Positions 8,879 through 17,726 are shown, counted from the first letter of the stretch. The stretch: DNA of 42,578 nucleotides from Clostridium fallax (GCF_900129365.1 NZ_FQVM01000020.1:1-42578); one strand, 5' to 3'. Notes: a model not told the origin generated them from the sequence alone. A program made the numbers and translations.

Positions 8879-10330
8879 TTAATTATTTTCATTATAACTA
8901 TATAATGATTCATTTGCATCTTCTTCACAAGTTATAGACTCTAAGAAATAACCATCTTTATTTAGTTCTTTTAATAAAGCTTTTAACATAGATGTTTCTT
9001 TATAGTCACAATAAGGATAACCAGCTTCATCTCTTTTAACTAAAATATCATCAAATTCTTTTGATGGATGATAGAAAAAGCTTGTCACAGTTTCACTTTT
9101 ATTATTCCTTATTTTATTTATCATATCCTGTACATTTCTATCTTCAACATAACCTAAAGGTGCAGGAATAAATTTTGTTAAATTGTTTCTTCTACTAGTT
9201 ATAATATTTTTATTCCATAAACCGATACATGGCTCATATACATAGTTAAAATATTCCTCAAGCATTGATTGGAATCTTTGAGAACTTCTATAATGTGGAG
9301 TTTCAAAGAATTTATAAGGTAAATTTAATTTAACAGCATCTTTAATAGCTTCTTGAACTCTTTCTCTTTCTTGTTTTGCAGAAAGATGATTTTCTTCTGT
9401 AAATTCAGAACCTATGACACTAACTTCATTGCCGTATTGATGAGTATAGCCATGAAGTCCAAGTATTCCACCACGATTTATAGCATAATCTAAGGAATAT
9501 AAAAATTCAGTGTTTATAGGACTTATATTATTTGCTAAATCATTATCTATTTTATTTTTAGGATCTACATATCTAGGAATCCAGGCAATATGAAATCTTT
9601 GACCTTTTCTTTCTAGAAAATCTCCAATAGCCCTAAATTTTTCTAAATTATCATCGTTTAAATAAACGGTTCCTGCAACTACATCTTCTAATCTTATAAA
9701 AGAAGGATATTTTTTTTCTGAACTTTTTGCTTCTTTTTTGAAATCAATTTCTTTAATTTGATCGTTTAATTTACGCTTAAATAAAGTTATGGAATTATTT
9801 TTTGTATTCCAGCTACATTTTAAATTAGCTATTTCATTTATATCTATTAAAGAGAGATATAAATGGTTATTATAGATTCCATGTTCTCCTCTTAAATGCT
9901 TATTTACATTATCCTTTTTAAAAGTACTTTTATTTAAGTTAATAGAAACATTTTGATACTCATTGCTAATAACAGCTTTATTTTTGTTTAAGATAACCTT
10001 ATATCCTAAGTAAGATAAAATTTCATCTACAGGTAAATATAATCTATTTTGATAATTATAAATTCCATTCTGAAAATTTAATTGATTGTTATTAACAATA
10101 AAAGTAATATTGCTTTTATTTTTTTCATTAAAAAGATTTTCTTTCACATCCTTTAAATGTTCTGATTTTAAATTAGCTAAAAATATTTTAGCAGATTGTC
10201 TTTTAGCATAACCGCTGTTTACAAAGAACTTTGATTTTAATATTTTATTTGGGAATATAAATAAAAATATTGATAAACATGCTATAAATAAGACAAATAA
10301 GTTTCTTTGGATAAAGACTTTTTTCTGCAT
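8879..10330 (-). CDS. Secreted DUF2334 polysaccharide-deacetylase-like protein with copper-amine-oxidase-type N domain
   Basis: The 483-residue product starts with a basic patch and a hydrophobic segment (about 11-28), a signal peptide or anchor. Residues of about 70-190 read as two strand-rich repeats with YLPVDEILSYLGYKV and LYLSLIDINEIA, the pattern of the copper amine oxidase N-terminal-like domain that often binds walls in Firmicutes. The rest matches DUF2334 of the polysaccharide deacetylase superfamily: FIRLEDVVAG, the strand FHIAWIPRY, LGLHGYTHQYGN (about 290) with the metal-ligand His pair, ETPHYRSS and the late FFYHPSKEF. It probably acts on extracellular glycan. AGAGGAGG precedes the start. 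The exact substrate is unknown. Confidence 0.82.
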   Translation of the reverse strand: MQKKVFIQRNLFVLFIACLSIFLFIFPNKILKSKFFVNSGYAKRQSAKIFLANLKSEHLKDVKENLFNEKNKSNITFIVNNNQLNFQNGIYNYQNRLYLPVDEILSYLGYKVILNKNKAVISNEYQNVSINLNKSTFKKDNVNKHLRGEHGIYNNHLYLSLIDINEIANLKCSWNTKNNSITLFKRKLNDQIKEIDFKKEAKSSEKKYPSFIRLEDVVAGTVYLNDDNLEKFRAIGDFLERKGQRFHIAWIPRYVDPKNKIDNDLANNISPINTEFLYSLDYAINRGGILGLHGYTHQYGNEVSVIGSEFTEENHLSAKQERERVQEAIKDAVKLNLPYKFFETPHYRSSQRFQSMLEEYFNYVYEPCIGLWNKNIITSRRNNLTKFIPAPLGYVEDRNVQDMINKIRNNKSETVTSFFYHPSKEFDDILVKRDEAGYPYCDYKETSMLKALLKELNKDGYFLESITCEEDANESLYSYNENN

Positions 10331-10410
10331 TTTTCCTCCTCTTAAACCTAAAAATCACAAAAAATATGTATAATTTAATATTTAATTAAATTATACATCA
10401 ATGAATTTAT

Positions 10411-10462
10411 TATAAAGATGAATATATTATAAATAATTATTTATAATATATTCATCTTTATA
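10411..10462. repeat. 52-base perfect palindrome
   Basis: The 24 bases at 10411-10434 are the exact reverse complement of 10439-10462. The central AATT is itself palindromic, so all 52 bases are self-complementary. There is no T-run on the - strand side that would make it a standard terminator for the upstream - strand gene. It sits about 80 bases before the DUF2334 start. Confidence 0.85.
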
Positions 10463-10671
10463 ATTTTATATTAGGCCTTGTTATAAGAGGAATTCAAGAG
10501 GAAATTAGTTTTGATTAACCTATAATTTTATATTTTTGTTTATATATAGTTAACAAATTTATGTATTAATACTTAAATATTTCTTGTATATAACGGTTAT
10601 AGTAATAATTTATTTTAAAATAAATTTTATTATAATATTTTTTATAGTATTAAATTCTATTCAAAATAAAA

Positions 10672-10714
10672 GTTATGAATTTACCAAATTATAATTGGAT
10701 AAATTCATAACCTT
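10672..10714 (-). terminator. Possible terminator of the twin P-loop ATPase gene
   Basis: TTATGAATTTA pairs with TAAATTCATAA, and the inner stem CCAA/TTGG has a small bulge. Read on the - strand, the hairpin is followed by CTTTTATTTTG. It lies about 105 bases beyond the stop codon of the - strand ATPase gene. Confidence 0.45.
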
Positions 10715-10816
10715 TAAATATTTGTTACTAAGATAATAAATATTTATTTAAATAAATTTTTAAAATATTATATTAAATATGAGTATAATAATTAATAAAC
10801 AAAAATTCAGTAATAT

Positions 10817-11911
10817 TTAATTTAAGGATTTTAAGTCGTATTTGTTAAATCGGTCTATTATGTCATTACAAATTTGATCAATTTTTTTAAAATCCATACT
10901 AGGAACATAATAATTTTCTAATTTATCATGTAATGACTTAGCTTCTTTTATACAATCTAAGCCCTTTTTTATAAGTTCTTCAAATTTAAGTCTATCATAA
11001 ATTGTTTCTACTCTATTTTGTATTAATATATCTTTATTACAGATATCCTCCATAATTATTGTACTAAAATTAAAGGATTTTTTATTCAATTCATTAGAAG
11101 TTAATATTGCCATAGATGCTTTAGGAATAAAAATATGCTCTAATTTATTAGGATCAAGAGGATTATGATAAAATTCCACATCAAAGCCTGATTTTAAAGC
11201 AGCCTGTGCAACTGAACTTAAAACAGTACTTTTACCTAAACCAGGCTCTCCAGAAAGAACAGTTATATTAGTATATTCTTTATATAAAGTATCCACATAA
11301 GTTATTATTCCATTAGGTGTAAAGGCTGTAGCAAAAAGATGACGTTCATCTCCTCTATTTTTTGTATCGTTAAATATAGGAAAATAAAAACTAAGTTTTG
11401 ATATAATGTTATCTAGTTTAGCTGTATTTAAAGCATTTTTATTAAAGTTTTCCCAATCCTCATAAATAGATTTTGCACTTTTAAAAAACCTATATGCTCT
11501 ATTAAAATATTCTTTTATTGATTTACTTAATTCTATAATCTCTTTCTTTGAAGATTTTATATTTTCTTCATCCCAACAAGTGCCAAGATTTATAATTTCA
11601 TCTACAGAACCTGGATATTTAGGATCAACAATATGAGGAGATGTACCATCTAATATACATAATTTTAATTCTAATATTACTATTCCATCTAAAGAATTAT
11701 TATCAGATGAGCAGTGATGATATTCTATAGAATATCCTTTTGATAAATAATAGTTAGCGACTTTCTTCATTAAAGACGATTTCCCAGTTCCAGGGCCACC
11801 TTTTAAAATAAATATTTTATTTGCAGTTTCCTTATCTATCATATAGTCATAAAAAGAGTGAAATCCATTGGATGTATTTCCTCCAGGGAAAACATGTTTT
11901 TCCATAATCAT
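10817..11911 (-). CDS. Twin P-loop ATPase (PRK06851-like family)
   Basis: The 364-residue soluble protein has two separate Walker A motifs: KGGPGTGKSS at about 37-46 and LSGEPGLGKST at about 219-229. It is thus a tandem duplication of a P-loop domain in one chain. Other marks are YSIEYHHCSSDNNSLDGIV after the first P-loop and VEFYHNPLDPNKLEHIFIP after the second. These equivalent positions suggest both halves bind nucleotide and a second ligand. The layout matches a conserved clostridial and bacillar ATPase family of unknown function. AAGGAG lies eight bases before the chosen ATG; a second ATG two codons on is less well spaced. No partner gene is adjacent. Confidence 0.75.
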   Translation of the reverse strand: MIMEKHVFPGGNTSNGFHSFYDYMIDKETANKIFILKGGPGTGKSSLMKKVANYYLSKGYSIEYHHCSSDNNSLDGIVILELKLCILDGTSPHIVDPKYPGSVDEIINLGTCWDEENIKSSKKEIIELSKSIKEYFNRAYRFFKSAKSIYEDWENFNKNALNTAKLDNIISKLSFYFPIFNDTKNRGDERHLFATAFTPNGIITYVDTLYKEYTNITVLSGEPGLGKSTVLSSVAQAALKSGFDVEFYHNPLDPNKLEHIFIPKASMAILTSNELNKKSFNFSTIIMEDICNKDILIQNRVETIYDRLKFEELIKKGLDCIKEAKSLHDKLENYYVPSMDFKKIDQICNDIIDRFNKYDLKSLN

Positions 11912-12009
11912 TAAAATAACTCCTTAAGATTACTATAGATTATAATATGAAAAATTTTTAAATAAATGAATTAAAAAAAAGTTTTTTTAAAAATAATTAT
12001 AAAAAGATA

Positions 12010-12039
12010 TTGCATAAATATAATTTAATAGTGTATAAT
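12010..12039 (+). promoter_or_regulatory. SigA-type promoter of the amino-acid ABC operon
   Basis: TTGCAT (12010-12015) and a perfect TATAAT (12034-12039) are separated by 18 bases. The -10 lies inside an ArgR-like box, so binding there would block transcription. Confidence 0.65.
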
Positions 12040-12096
12040 TATGCATAAATCAAAGAAAAAGATGAATAATAATATTATTATAGGTATTATTATGCA
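12011..12096 (+). promoter_or_regulatory. Array of ArgR-like (ARG box) operators
   Basis: Four 14-base segments resemble the ARG box TGAATWWWWATTCA: 12011-12024 (TGCATAAATATAAT), 12032-12045 (TGTATAATTATGCA, 12 of 14 matches), 12063-12076 (TGAATAATAATATT) and 12083-12096 (GGTATTATTATGCA). The first two start 21 bases apart and the last two 20 bases apart, which fits paired ArgR hexamer sites. The outer TG and CA steps carry the signal, since the centre is AT-rich everywhere here. Confidence 0.45.
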
Positions 12097-12130
12097 ATGA
12101 TATCTATATAAAATAATAGGGGGAATACAA

Positions 12131-12949
12131 ATGCTAAAGAATTTATTAAAAAAAATATTTACAGTATCAATGGTTGGAATAATGGTTTTTAGTATGGTAT
12201 CTTGTGGAAGCAACAAAAGTAATAAAAGTAATCAGGTGGAAAAAATTAAAGAATCAGGAAAGCTTGTTTTAGGAACTTGTGCAGATTATCCACCATATGA
12301 ATTCCATAAAGTTGTAGATGGAGAAGATAAGATAATTGGATTTGATGTAGACATAGCAAGAGAGATTGCAAATGATATGGGATTAGACCTTGAGATTAAA
12401 GATATGGATTTTAAGGGATTATTAGCTGCCTTGGATTCTAATTCAGTAGATATGGTATTAGCTGGAATGAATCCTACACCAGAAAGAATTAAAAATAAGG
12501 ACTTTTCAAATATTTACTATACTGCAGTTCATGGCATTATTGTTAGAGAAAATGATAAAAATAAAATAAAGAATATTGATGATTTAAGTGGACATAAAAT
12601 TGGTGTTCAAAAAGGGACAGTTCAAGAAGAATTAGCAAATGAGCAAATTAAAGGTGCAGAAGTAAAGTCATTAGGAAAATTAACTGATTTAGTATTAGAA
12701 CTTAAAAATAAAAAAATAGATGCAATAATATGTGAGGTTCCAGTAGCTAAGTTTTATGTTAATAATAATAAGGATTTATCATTAACAGATCTTAAATTAG
12801 AAGTTAAAGATGGAGAGCAAGGATCAGCAATTGCATTTAAAAAGGGATCTAAAGAGTTAGTAGATGAAGCAAATAAAGTATTAGATAATTTAAAAGAAAC
12901 AGGAAAGATAGATAAATTTGTTGTTGAGTCTAATAAGCAAGTAGAGTAA
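12131..12949 (+). CDS. Polar amino-acid ABC transporter, substrate-binding lipoprotein
   Basis: The 272-residue extracellular binding protein belongs to family 3. The signal sequence ends in the lipobox MVSC, with lipidated Cys25. The mature part shows the family signature GKLVLGTCADYPPYEF, then IIGFDVDIAREIA, LAALDSNSVDMVLAGMNPTPER, IGVQKGTVQEE and the late strand GSAIAFKKGSKEL. It captures an amino acid and delivers it to the permease and ATPase encoded next. Binding residues do not settle the ligand, but the ArgR-like boxes upstream make arginine or another basic amino acid the best guess. GGGGG precedes the ATG by about seven bases. Confidence 0.92.
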   Translation: MLKNLLKKIFTVSMVGIMVFSMVSCGSNKSNKSNQVEKIKESGKLVLGTCADYPPYEFHKVVDGEDKIIGFDVDIAREIANDMGLDLEIKDMDFKGLLAALDSNSVDMVLAGMNPTPERIKNKDFSNIYYTAVHGIIVRENDKNKIKNIDDLSGHKIGVQKGTVQEELANEQIKGAEVKSLGKLTDLVLELKNKKIDAIICEVPVAKFYVNNNKDLSLTDLKLEVKDGEQGSAIAFKKGSKELVDEANKVLDNLKETGKIDKFVVESNKQVE

Positions 12950-13025
12950 TACAAAGGGGAGGAAAGTGTAGCTTAGTTTTACCTTATATGATGGATATTT
13001 TTTATGAGTTACATAAAGAAATGAT

Positions 13026-13682
13026 ATGGATTTTGGATTTTTAAATAAATATTTAAATTTTTTTATAGAAGGAGCAAAATATACACTTATTATAGCTATT
13101 TTAACTGTATTATTAGGAACAATATTAGGGCTTATTTTAAGTCTTATGAAGATTTCCAAAAATAAAGTTTTAAATGGAATAGCGTCAGTTTATATAGAGT
13201 TTGTAAGAGGAACACCGGTACTTGTACAATTATACATAGTTTATTATGGAATGCCTTCTTTAGGAATAGAAATTCCTGATCTTTTAGCTGGAGTTATAAC
13301 ACTATCATTAAATAGCGGGGCATATATAGCAGAAATAATTAGGGCAGGTATAAATGCTGTTGATAAAGGACAAACTGAAGCAGCGAGAAGCTTAGGAATG
13401 AGTAGTTTTTTAACTATGAGATATATAATAATACCTCAAGCTTTTAAAAATATATTACCAGCCTTAGGTAATGAATTTATAACTATAATAAAGGAGTCAT
13501 CAATAGTATCTATTATAGGAATTGGGGAATTAATGTATAAATCAGATACTGTAAAAGGATTAACTGGACAACCTTTTGAACCACTTATAGTTGCAGCAAT
13601 AATGTATTTTATAATGACATTTACATTATCAAAGGTATTAGGACTTATGGAAAGGAGATTGAAGACTAGTGATATATATTAA
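13026..13682 (+). CDS. Polar amino-acid ABC transporter, permease
   Basis: The 218-residue membrane subunit (HisM/GlnP type) has an N-terminal FFIEGAKYTLIIAILTV, about five transmembrane helices and the ABC-coupling loop EAARSLGMSSFLTMRYIIIPQAFKN split around residue 120-140, which docks on the ATPase. FVRGTPVLVQLYIVY is typical of this permease family. The start is fixed by an in-frame stop at 13014-13016, yet only a weak AAAGAA lies before it. A strong AAAGGGGAGG instead sits about 65 bases upstream with no usable start after it. The 3' end overlaps the ATPase start by 14 bases, showing tight coupling. Confidence 0.9.
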   Translation: MDFGFLNKYLNFFIEGAKYTLIIAILTVLLGTILGLILSLMKISKNKVLNGIASVYIEFVRGTPVLVQLYIVYYGMPSLGIEIPDLLAGVITLSLNSGAYIAEIIRAGINAVDKGQTEAARSLGMSSFLTMRYIIIPQAFKNILPALGNEFITIIKESSIVSIIGIGELMYKSDTVKGLTGQPFEPLIVAAIMYFIMTFTLSKVLGLMERRLKTSDIY

Positions 13683-14391
13683 AGAACTTAAAAAGAGCTT
13701 TGGAAAAAATCTTATATTAAAAGGCATAGATGATCATATAAAAAAAGGGGAAGTTTTAGTTGTTATAGGGCCAAGTGGTTCAGGTAAAAGTACATTTTTA
13801 AGATGTCTTAATCTTCTTGAAAAGCCTAATGGAGGAGAAATAATTTTCGAAGGCAAAGATCTTTTAGATAAAAAAATCAATATAAATAAGATAAGAGAAA
13901 AGATGGGTATGGTATTTCAAGGGTTTAATCTTTTTCCACATAAAACAGTGTTAGAAAACTTGATTATTGCTCCAATGAAAGTAAAAAGTAAAGGAAAAGA
14001 AGAAGCTAAAAAATTAGCTTTAAATTTACTAAAAAAAGTTGGACTAGAAGAAAAAGCAAATTCATATCCAGGATCTTTATCTGGAGGACAAAAACAGAGA
14101 ATAGCAATAGCAAGAGCTTTAGCTATGGAACCAGATGTTATGTTATTTGATGAGCCTACATCAGCTTTAGATCCAGAAATGGTTGGAGAAGTTTTAAATG
14201 TTATGAAAGATTTAGCTAAAGAAGGAATGACCATGATTGTTGTAACTCATGAAATGGGATTTGCAAAAGAAGTTGCAGATAGAATAATATTTATGGATAA
14301 TGGACGAATACTAGAAAATGGGACTCCGGAGGAGTTTTTTTCAAATACTAAAAGTAGTAGAGCTAAAGAATTTTTATCAAAAGTATTATAA
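13669..14391 (+). CDS. Polar amino-acid ABC transporter, ATP-binding protein
   Basis: The 240-residue ATPase (GlnQ type) energises the importer on the cytoplasmic side. It has Walker A GPSGSGKST (about 33-41), the Q-loop VFQGFNLFPHKT, the signature LSGGQKQR, Walker B VMLFDEPTSALDPE and the H-loop VVTHEMGFA. It starts with GTG at 13669, inside the end of the permease gene, 11 bases after AAAGGAG. It is the last gene of the three-gene operon. Confidence 0.94.
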   Translation: MIYIKELKKSFGKNLILKGIDDHIKKGEVLVVIGPSGSGKSTFLRCLNLLEKPNGGEIIFEGKDLLDKKININKIREKMGMVFQGFNLFPHKTVLENLIIAPMKVKSKGKEEAKKLALNLLKKVGLEEKANSYPGSLSGGQKQRIAIARALAMEPDVMLFDEPTSALDPEMVGEVLNVMKDLAKEGMTMIVVTHEMGFAKEVADRIIFMDNGRILENGTPEEFFSNTKSSRAKEFLSKVL

Positions 14392-14507
14392 ATATAATAT
14401 TAAATGAAAAAGATATAAGAGAAAATTAAATTTTTATAAGAGGTTATAATATAGATAAATTGAAAAAAACTTAAAATATTATAAATATAAGATTAAATTT
14501 AGTGACT

Positions 14508-14543
14508 AAGTGCTTTTTAAAATATTTTAGAAAGCACTTTTAT
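14508..14543 (+). terminator. Terminator of the amino-acid ABC operon
   Basis: AAGTGCTTTT pairs with GAAAGCACTT (one G-T pair) around an AT-rich loop and is followed by TTTATAATT. Confidence 0.7.
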
Positions 14544-14672
14544 AATTATTGATAATAAACATTAATTTTAAAATATTATGTAATTGAATTTTTAAGGTGT
14601 TAATTTATTACTTTAAAAATAAGTATAATATTTTTAAAAATCATAGATTAATTTTGGAAATAAATAATCTAA

Positions 14673-14721
14673 ATATATGTTATTAAGTAATCTAATTAAA
14701 GGATAGGTTAATAACATATAT
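14673..14721. repeat. 14-base inverted repeat upstream of ltaS
   Basis: ATATATGTTATTAA at 14673-14686 is the exact reverse complement of 14708-14721, with a 21-base loop. It lies about 115 bases before the ltaS start and has no T-run, so an operator or leader structure is more likely than a terminator. Confidence 0.6.
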
Positions 14722-14837
14722 ACAACATTTAGTGGAAAATACAAATTTATTAATATATAATTGGTTTATAAAAATTTTTATTAATAATAACAATAAAATA
14801 CTTTACAAAAATAGGAAAGGTGATAAGGAGTATACTA

Positions 14838-16685
14838 ATGAGTACAAGTAAATTAAAAGATTTATTTAAAAATATTATTAATTCTTATGGAATTATAATA
14901 ATAACTTTTGCTGTATTAATGATAAAATCAATATGTTTTTTATCAATGCTTAGAACGCCTAATTCAACATCTATGGATTTTGGTAGGGCATATTTTCAAA
15001 GTCCACCAATGCTTGCACATATAGCTTTTATAGTAGTACTTTTATCTTTTGGATTTTTATTTAAAAAAAGAAGAAGAGAATATTGTTTTGTAATAGACAT
15101 ATTAGTATCTGTAGTGCTTTTATTAGATATTTGGTACTTTAGAGCTAATGGTACATTTCTATCAGTAAGACAACTTTTGCATAGAGAGTTATTTAATCCA
15201 TTAGGAAAAAATCTAATATTACCATCAGCTGTAGATATAGTATTTTTCATAGACATAATAGCAGTTTTTGTGTTAATAGATTTAAAACATATAATTAAAA
15301 AAGATTTAATAAAAAATGTTTTTGTTGATGCAAAAAGAAGATGGATTTCATTTATTGTTACCTTTGTAGGTTCAATAGGAATAATAGCTTGGTCACATTA
15401 TTATATAGACGTAATAGATGGAACTAAAGGAAAAAAGATGTTATTTCAAACAGCTTGGGCACCGTTTCAAACTATGTCAAATTTAAGTCCTTTAGGATTT
15501 CACTATTATGATATATATAAATATGGAATAAGTAAACCAGAAGTTAAATTATCAGAAAAGGATAAAAAAGAAATTTCTAATTGGTTAGAAGCTAATAAAG
15601 AGAACTTACCAGATAATAAATTTAAAGGTATGTTTAAAGGAAAAAATGTTATTGCAGTACAAATAGAATCTTTAGAGAATTTTGTTATAGGTCAAAAAGT
15701 TTATGGACAGGAAATAACTCCTAATCTAAACAAAATGCTAGGAAATAGCTTATACTTTGATAATATTTATGAGCAGAATAATTCAGGAACTAGTTCTGAT
15801 TGCGATGTTATGGTAAATACATCAATATTACCTATAAGAAAAGGTGCTACTGTATATGAATTCCCTTGGGTAAATTTACCTTCTTTCCCTAAAGTTTTAG
15901 CTTCAATGGGATATACAACAGTATCTGCTCATGCAGAAGAGCCAGGTAGTTGGAACTGGGCAGAAGCTCATAAAGGAATGTTTGGATTCCAAGAAAGTTG
16001 GGATATATCTAAATTTAATGAAGATGAAGTGATTGGCTTAGGTCTTTCAGATAGATCATTTATGACGCAAATTGCTACTAAATTAAAAAATGTAAAACAA
16101 CCTTTTTATAATTTTTTTGCAACATTAACAAGTCATGGACCATTTGAAATGCCAGAAAAATATAAGTATTTAAAATTACCTAAGGAGTTTGATGATACAA
16201 TTTTAGGTGCATATTTTCAAAGTGTTAGATATGTAGATGAGCAAATAGCTACATTTGTAAATCAACTAAAAGAAGAGGGACTTTTAGATAATACATTAAT
16301 TATGATATATGGAGACCATACAGGAGTTCATAAATTCTATAATGATAAGTTGAAAGATATTAAATTAGAAGGTGACTGGTGGCAAGAATTTGATAAAAAG
16401 ATACCATTTATAATTTATAATCCTAGTATAAATGGAGAAACAATAAATGCAGCAGGTGGTCAAATAGATTTTTACCCAACTGTATCATATCTTTTAGGAG
16501 TTGATGATAATAAATTAGAAGGCAAAATAATGGGTAGAAATTTATTAAATACAAATAGAAACTCATCTATATTAAACAATGGTGAAGTTAAAGGAGAGAC
16601 TAAATCAAAAGAAGAAGAAAATCATGTAAAACAAAGTTTAGATGTAGCAAATAAAATAATTACAGGAAATTATTTTAATAATTAA
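14838..16685 (+). CDS. ltaS: Lipoteichoic acid synthase family membrane enzyme
   Basis: The 615-residue enzyme polymerises glycerol phosphate from phosphatidylglycerol into lipoteichoic acid. Five hydrophobic segments fill residues of about 15-190. An extracellular sulfatase-like domain follows, with metal ligand Glu277 in VQIESLE, catalytic Thr318 in NNSGTSSD, and the metal motifs DRSFM and IYGDHTGVHK. Length and order match S. aureus LtaS. The start is the ATG at 14838, seven bases after ATAAGGAG; an in-frame GTG at 14820 precedes that site and is rejected. A primase-type paralogue cannot be excluded, as LtaS families are multi-copy in some Firmicutes. Confidence 0.92.
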   Translation: MSTSKLKDLFKNIINSYGIIIITFAVLMIKSICFLSMLRTPNSTSMDFGRAYFQSPPMLAHIAFIVVLLSFGFLFKKRRREYCFVIDILVSVVLLLDIWYFRANGTFLSVRQLLHRELFNPLGKNLILPSAVDIVFFIDIIAVFVLIDLKHIIKKDLIKNVFVDAKRRWISFIVTFVGSIGIIAWSHYYIDVIDGTKGKKMLFQTAWAPFQTMSNLSPLGFHYYDIYKYGISKPEVKLSEKDKKEISNWLEANKENLPDNKFKGMFKGKNVIAVQIESLENFVIGQKVYGQEITPNLNKMLGNSLYFDNIYEQNNSGTSSDCDVMVNTSILPIRKGATVYEFPWVNLPSFPKVLASMGYTTVSAHAEEPGSWNWAEAHKGMFGFQESWDISKFNEDEVIGLGLSDRSFMTQIATKLKNVKQPFYNFFATLTSHGPFEMPEKYKYLKLPKEFDDTILGAYFQSVRYVDEQIATFVNQLKEEGLLDNTLIMIYGDHTGVHKFYNDKLKDIKLEGDWWQEFDKKIPFIIYNPSINGETINAAGGQIDFYPTVSYLLGVDDNKLEGKIMGRNLLNTNRNSSILNNGEVKGETKSKEEENHVKQSLDVANKIITGNYFNN

Positions 16686-16752
16686 AATATAGATATAAAA
16701 TTAATAATATTTTTATATTAAATGTAACATAATAAATATAAGATAATTTAAA

Positions 16753-16798
16753 TATGCTATTCGGTATAGAATTTCTATACTGAATAGCATAATTTTTT
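16753..16798 (+). terminator. Terminator after ltaS
   Basis: An 18-base-pair stem with one G-T pair spans 16753-16790 and is followed by AATTTTTT. It separates ltaS from the CAP gene. Confidence 0.85.
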
Positions 16799-16826
16799 AA
16801 ATTTAATAAAATAGGAGGAAGTAAAC

Positions 16827-17684
16827 ATGAATAGAAACAAGGCAATAGTAGGCATTATTTCTATAGCTTTATTAGTAGTAATTTTTGCTGGAGTATTTTA
16901 CTATAGGAAATCTAATAATATTACAAATAACAAAATTACAAATGATATAAAAAAAGATGAAGAACAGAATATTTTGAGTCCTCAAGATAGTGAAAAGAAC
17001 TTAGAACAAGAAAAGGTAAAAGAGAATATTGATAATCCACCTAGTGTAAATAATAAATTAGAAGTAACTGAGCCTAATATAAATAATCCTAAAAACAATA
17101 ATATAGCTAATAATATAGATCCAAATAAAATAAAAGAGAAAACTAATATTCAAGATATTCCGGAAAAAATAAAAGAAAAGGCTTCAACTGTTAAAGAAAA
17201 TATTCAATCAAAGGCTGGAGTTAACCCAGGGGAAATTGTTCCTAAAAGTGAAAATATAGAAAATAAAAACAATGGAGATGGGTATATAGGAGAAGTTGAA
17301 CAGCTTATATTTCAAAAGGTAAATGAAGAGAGAAAAAAAGCAAGCGTAGCTCCATTAACTTATAATAAAACAATGGAAAAATACGCTAGAATAAAATCTA
17401 AAGATATGTCTGATAGAAAATATTTTGATCATAAAGATCCAGATGGCAAATATATAAAAGATCAAATGATTAAAGATGGTGTTTCATTTTCTGCTTGGGC
17501 AGAGAATATAGCATATATTACAGGTGAAAAAGATAATGCTACCGTTGCTAATCAATTTATGAATAATTGGATGAATTCTCAAGGGCATAGAGCAAATATA
17601 TTATCATCAGAATATCAATCAATTGGTGTTGGAGTTTATAAAATAGGAAATACATATTATGCAACACAAGAGTTTTACAAATAA
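16827..17684 (+). CDS. Membrane-anchored SCP/CAP domain protein (YkwD-like)
   Basis: The 285-residue protein has one N-terminal transmembrane helix (about 7-25), a long Asn/Lys/Glu-rich linker (about 28-150) and a C-terminal CAP domain (about 155-285). CAP marks are VNEERKKASVAPLTYN, YFDHKDPDGK with His202, AWAENIAY with Glu226, WMNSQGHRANIL with His254, and the closing GVGVYKIGNTYYATQEFY. Bacterial CAP proteins act outside the membrane, at the wall or spore, with poorly known chemistry; the conserved His/Glu cluster can bind metal. AGGAGG precedes the ATG. Terminators on both sides make it a single-gene unit. Confidence 0.88.
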   Translation: MNRNKAIVGIISIALLVVIFAGVFYYRKSNNITNNKITNDIKKDEEQNILSPQDSEKNLEQEKVKENIDNPPSVNNKLEVTEPNINNPKNNNIANNIDPNKIKEKTNIQDIPEKIKEKASTVKENIQSKAGVNPGEIVPKSENIENKNNGDGYIGEVEQLIFQKVNEERKKASVAPLTYNKTMEKYARIKSKDMSDRKYFDHKDPDGKYIKDQMIKDGVSFSAWAENIAYITGEKDNATVANQFMNNWMNSQGHRANILSSEYQSIGVGVYKIGNTYYATQEFYK

Positions 17685-17726
17685 CATTTAATAAAATTTA
17701 TTTAAACATTACTACAATAAAAATAT

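Larger units (their letters stand above)
10331..10816. other. 486-base gene-free stretch with two hairpins
   Basis: This AT-rich spacer lies between two - strand genes. It contains a 52-base perfect palindrome (10411-10462) and a second inverted repeat (10672-10710), each described separately. No start codon with a ribosome binding site leads into a usable frame on either strand. Confidence 0.7.
14392..14837. other. 446-base gene-free stretch before ltaS
   Basis: This AT-rich spacer holds the ABC operon terminator (14508-14543) and a long inverted repeat (14673-14721). Beyond those and the ltaS ribosome binding site I see no supported gene. Confidence 0.7.

Noticed and set aside
14820..14837. 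Upstream GTG start for ltaS
   Set aside because: The GTG precedes the ribosome site ATAAGGAG, which is well placed for the ATG at 14838.
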